DNA of 8,414 nt. It comes from an uncultured delta proteobacterium. Lineage in GTDB: Bacteria; Myxococcota_A; Polyangia; Polyangiales; Polyangiaceae. The notes under the pieces were generated by a model that saw nothing but the letters and a program-made list of their open reading frames with translations, searched no databases and had not been told where the DNA came from. The translations under genes and the position numbers were made by a program. Position 1 is the stretch's first letter, and each line of letters opens with the position of its first letter. Shown one piece after another: positions 5,910-8,414 of this stretch. The DNA is taken from the NCBI GenBank assembly GCA_903893335.1, contig CAITLX010000781.1, positions 1 through 8,414 of the forward strand, read 5' to 3'.

Positions 5910-6959
5910 ACGTTCGTTCGCGGCAACATCTTGCTCCGCGACGGCCTGCGCGAGCTTCAGCGGAGGCTGCCGCCCGGGTGGAGCGTCGCCGAGTCGCCGC
6001 CCGACGCAGCGGCGAGCGCGAGCGGCGGCGCGGTCGAGATCGCCTCGCCCGACCGCCGCAAGGGGGTGGTCGCGTTCGAGACCCGCCCGCGCCTCGACCC
6101 GGGGGGCGTGCGCGCCCTGCTCGACGCCACGCTCGACGCCCGCGCGCAGGGGCCCCTGGTCGTCGTCTCGCGCTACCTGAGCGAGGGCACCCGGGCGAGG
6201 CTCCAGTACGCAGAGGTCGGCTACCTCGACCTCACGGGCAATGTGCGGCTCGTCCTGTCGCGGCCGGGCCTCTTCCTCGAGGCGCAGGGCGCGTCCGAGG
6301 ACCCCGACCGCGAGGAGCGCCCCGCGCGCACGCTGCGGGGCCCCAAGGCCGGGCGCGTCGTGCGCGCCCTCATCGACCGCGCGACCCCGCCTGGCGTGCG
6401 CGCGCTCGCCGCGCTGACGCAGGTCGACGCCGGCTACGCCTCGCGCGTGCTCGCGTTGCTCGACCGCGAGGCGCTCGTCACGCGCGTAGGCCACGGGCGC
6501 CTGCAATCGGTCGACTGGCAGGCATTGCTGCGACGCTGGGCGCGCGATGCGCCGCTCGGCTCGCGCGGGCGCGCGCAGGCCTACGCCGCCCCCAATGGCA
6601 CCTCCGCGCTGGTGGCGAGCCTCGCGCGCTCCGACGAGCGATATGCCCTCAGCGGCGAGCTCGCCTCCACTATCCTGCAATCGTCCACGCCGGCAGACGC
6701 GGCGACGGTATGGGTGCAAGACGCCGCTGCTGCGGCTGCGAGGCTCGGATTGCACCCCGCCGAGGCCGGCGCGAAGGTGGTATTCGTCGAGCCGGGCGAC
6801 GACGGCGTCTTCGAGGGGGCGACGCGGCGCGACGGGGCCTGGTACGCGGCCCCGAGCCAGGTCGCGGCGGACTTGCTGACGAGCCCCGGCGACGGCCCGG
6901 CGCGAGGCGAGGCCTTGCTGGGTTGGATGCTGGCGAACGAGCCGCTCTGGCGACGCTGA
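5898..6959 (+). CDS. Winged-helix transcriptional regulator with AbiEi-like C-terminal region
   Basis: A 353-residue protein resembling regulators annotated in actinobacteria and myxobacteria as helix-turn-helix or AbiEi-family antitoxin-like proteins; this is recalled, not computed. Residues 1-30 fit a short N-terminal helix (LRDGLRELQRRLPPGW). Residues 45-125 look like a PD-(D/E)XK-type alpha/beta fold (VEIASPDRRKGVVAFETRPR, then PLVVVSRYLSE, then GYLDLTGNVRLVL), but the usual E-x-K is E-T-R, so it is probably not catalytic. Residues 149-210 form the winged helix, with recognition region VDAGYASRVLALLDREALV. Residues 245-345 carry YALSGELAS and DLLTSPGDGPARGEALLGWM, as in the AbiEi-like C-terminal part. 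No AbiEii-type toxin gene lies beside it in this window. The start at 5898 has no Shine-Dalgarno sequence; translation may be leaderless. An upstream in-frame ATG at 5823 would add 25 residues, likewise without a ribosome binding site. The palindromes at its start suggest autoregulation. Confidence 0.8.
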   Translation: MTRNTFVRGNILLRDGLRELQRRLPPGWSVAESPPDAAASASGGAVEIASPDRRKGVVAFETRPRLDPGGVRALLDATLDARAQGPLVVVSRYLSEGTRARLQYAEVGYLDLTGNVRLVLSRPGLFLEAQGASEDPDREERPARTLRGPKAGRVVRALIDRATPPGVRALAALTQVDAGYASRVLALLDREALVTRVGHGRLQSVDWQALLRRWARDAPLGSRGRAQAYAAPNGTSALVASLARSDERYALSGELASTILQSSTPADAATVWVQDAAAAAARLGLHPAEAGAKVVFVEPGDDGVFEGATRRDGAWYAAPSQVAADLLTSPGDGPARGEALLGWMLANEPLWRR

Positions 6960-6969
6960 CACTTCCCGC

Positions 6970-7018
6970 GCGCCCCGATGGGCCCCTGTCGACCTGCCTG
7001 GGCGCCCCGGTGGGCCCC
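6970..7018. repeat. Paired 17-bp direct repeat between convergent genes
   Basis: GCGCCCCGATGGGCCCC at 6970-6986 recurs at 7002-7018 with one change (A to G), a 32-bp period. Each copy holds a short GCCC/GGGC dyad. The pair fills most of the 81-bp gap between the convergent regulator and ATPase genes, so a role in bidirectional termination is possible, although there is no T-run on either strand. Confidence 0.55.
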
Positions 7019-7040
7019 GGGCGACGCGGGTGCGCGCAGG

Positions 7041-8177
7041 TCAGCTCTCGACGACGGCGGAGGCCAGCAGCACGAGCGAGGCGATGTCGTCGGCGCCCCC
7101 CGCGAGCGACGGCAGCGCGAGCGCGAAGCCGCGATCGCCGGCCCGAGCCGAGAGGTCGGCGAGCAGCGCGCGGTCGCGGGCGACCTCGGCGCGCTCGACC
7201 TCGGCCATCGCCGCGAGCTTCGCGTAGGCCCGGCGCTGCACCTCGCTCGCCCCCTCGGGCAGGAGCGACGGGTCGGGCATCGCGCGGGCGTCCTCGCGCG
7301 CCTGGCTGCGGTTGAGCACGAACCCGCCGAACGGCAGGCGCATCTCCTCGGCCCTCTCGCGGAAGTAGAGCACGTCGCTGATGGCGACCGAGGTCGGCGC
7401 GGTGACGAGCACGAACGACGTCACCTCGGGGTCGGAGAGCGCCTTGCGCATCGCCTGGGCGTTGGCCCCGCCGCGGCGGAAGACCTCGGCGAACGCCGCG
7501 AAGAAGCTCTGAAGCTCGCGGTAGTTGTCGTCGCCGAGCGCCGCGCCGAGCGCCTTGCCCACGAGCTGAGCGGCGCCGCGCGCGATGAGCCCGGCGTTCT
7601 CGTCGGGCAGGAAGAGGCGAAAGACGCGCCCCTCGAGGAACTCGGTGATCTTGCCCGGGCCCTCGAGGAAATCGAGCGCGTTGCGCGCGGGCGGGGTGTC
7701 GAGCACGACCAGATCGTGGCGCCCCTCCTGCACGAAGCCGTAGAGCGCCTCCATCGCCGTGTACTCCTGCATTCCGGCGACCATGCGCGTCATCTGGCGG
7801 TAGACGCGGTTCTGCATGAGGCGCTCGGCCTCGGCCTCGCCGCGCGAGAACCTGCGCACGAGCCGGTCGGCGATGAGCTTGGGGTCGAGCATCCACGCCT
7901 CGAGCGAGCCGGGCGCCGAGATGCCCGCGGCGGCGAGCCGGTCGGCCGGAGGCGGCGCGGGGGCCTCGAGGTTCTGCGCGACGCCGAGCGTGTCCGACAG
8001 GCGCTTCGACGGGTCCACCGTGAGCGCGAGCACGCGGCGCCCGGCGCGCGCGGCTGCGATCGCGAGGGCGGTCGCGGTCGTCGTCTTGCCGACGCCCCCG
8101 GCGCCGCAGCAGACGAGGATGCGCTTGGTGCGCACCAGCTCGTCGAGGCTCGGCGCGAGCTTCGCTTCGCCGCTCAC
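7041..8177 (-). CDS. ArsA/Get3-family ATPase
   Basis: A 378-residue cytoplasmic P-loop ATPase of the ArsA/Get3 branch of the SIMIBI class. Residues 24-35 (CGAGGVGKTTTA) are the deviant Walker A with the signature Lys after GGVG. Residues 53-65 (TVDPSKRLSDTLG) are the family's switch region, residues 154-171 (HDLVVLDTPPARNALDFL) are Walker B/switch II, and residues 255-268 (FVLVTAPTSVAISD) the later base-contacting strand and loop. It is a single ATPase domain, unlike the tandem enteric ArsA. The only cysteines are 23 and 24, next to the P-loop: the arsenite-binding cysteines of ArsA and the CxxC zinc motif of Get3 are missing, so arsenite efflux or Get3-type zinc dimerisation is not supported. 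Start is GTG with GGGGAGG six bases upstream, overlapping the stop of the preceding gene as GTGA. Paired single-domain ArsA-like ATPases are known in actinobacteria (BagA/BagB of mycobacteria); the client here is unknown. Confidence 0.9.
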   Translation of the reverse strand: MSGEAKLAPSLDELVRTKRILVCCGAGGVGKTTTATALAIAAARAGRRVLALTVDPSKRLSDTLGVAQNLEAPAPPPADRLAAAGISAPGSLEAWMLDPKLIADRLVRRFSRGEAEAERLMQNRVYRQMTRMVAGMQEYTAMEALYGFVQEGRHDLVVLDTPPARNALDFLEGPGKITEFLEGRVFRLFLPDENAGLIARGAAQLVGKALGAALGDDNYRELQSFFAAFAEVFRRGGANAQAMRKALSDPEVTSFVLVTAPTSVAISDVLYFRERAEEMRLPFGGFVLNRSQAREDARAMPDPSLLPEGASEVQRRAYAKLAAMAEVERAEVARDRALLADLSARAGDRGFALALPSLAGGADDIASLVLLASAVVES

Positions 8178-8414
8178 GGCTCGCCTCCCCGCTCGCCCAC
8201 GACGCGATCGGCGAGCGCCTCGACCAGCGCGCGCCCGACGAGCGGCAGCTCGGGCAAGGTCGAGACGCGCGTGCCCGACTCGGCCGCGACGCGCGCGACC
8301 GCCCGCCTGCGGGCCCCGGTCGCGAGCGCGCGCGCGGCGCCGTACAGCGTGCGCCCCTCGAGCAGGGGCGCGAGGGCGGCGAGCTCGGCGTCGTCGAGGT
8401 CGTCGTCCTGCACC
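8174..8414 (-). CDS. 3' end of a gene upstream of the ATPase, possibly a second ArsA-like ATPase
   Basis: The last 79 or so codons of a minus-strand gene that continues beyond the right edge of the window. The GTG at 8413-8411 is an edge codon, not evidence of a start. The visible part has an acidic stretch (QDDDLDDAELAAL), then a helical Arg/Ala-rich segment, then VSTLPELPLVGRALVEALADRVV. A late strand ending in LP followed by a final helix is the usual end of ArsA-family ATPases, and such proteins are often encoded in adjacent pairs, which makes an ArsA-like paralogue the best guess. The P-loop that would prove it lies outside the window. The stop overlaps the GTG start of the downstream ATPase by four bases, so the two are translationally coupled. 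Confidence 0.6.
   Translation of the reverse strand, partial: VQDDDLDDAELAALAPLLEGRTLYGAARALATGARRRAVARVAAESGTRVSTLPELPLVGRALVEALADRVVGERGGEP
8184..8190 (-). promoter_or_regulatory. Ribosome binding site GGGGAGG of the ATPase
   Basis: Read on the minus strand, GGGGAGG lies six bases before the GTG at 8177-8175. It sits inside the coding sequence of the upstream gene and supports the GTG start with the GTGA overlap. Confidence 0.65.

Noticed and set aside
7041..8177. Arsenic resistance ATPase (arsA) of an efflux operon
   Set aside because: It has no ArsA metal-site cysteines and a single ATPase domain, and no arsB, arsR, arsC or arsD is in the window.

Overview
The window looks like chromosomal DNA of a very GC-rich deltaproteobacterium-type organism, most likely a myxobacterium (Myxococcota, Polyangiales/Sorangiineae-like). 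This rests on the strong G/C bias at third codon positions, a Cys-rich lipoprotein of a style common in that phylum, an ECF sigma factor paired with a six-helix membrane anti-sigma, and an ArsA-family ATPase preceded by an apparent paralogue. The assignment is inference. I see no tRNA, rRNA, CRISPR array, transposase or integrase.

Layout. Positions 1-322 hold no gene I can support. Positions 323-574, with a decayed edge to about 600, are a tandem array of 42-bp units in exact register; each unit is itself close to palindromic and carries A/T tracts that stand out from the GC-rich background. On the plus strand follow a lipoprotein with eight tandem six-cysteine modules (657-1682), a large secreted, probably outer-membrane protein with a beta-barrel-like C-terminus (1717-3933), a small lipoprotein (4054-4416), an ECF sigma factor (4442-5077) and an overlapping NrsF-like membrane protein (5074-5739). 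A 158-bp gap then carries a cluster of GTTGC/GCAAC half-sites, including two 19-bp palindromes, the second centred on the start codon of a winged-helix regulator (5898-6959). Convergent to it, on the minus strand, are an ArsA/Get3-family ATPase (7041-8177) and, overlapping by 4 bp, the 3' end of an upstream gene that runs off the window (8174-8414).

How they may work together. The first two proteins form a tight pair with only 34 bp between them and are both exported, so they probably act together at the cell surface. The small lipoprotein, sigma factor and anti-sigma may form a second unit in which the membrane protein holds the sigma factor inactive until an envelope or redox/metal signal arrives. 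The regulator at 5898 appears to be autoregulated through the palindromes. The two minus-strand genes look like a translationally coupled ATPase pair.

The most notable items are the conotoxin-like cysteine spacing repeated eight times in the first lipoprotein, the 42-bp palindromic array in front of it, and the operator cluster around the start of the regulator.
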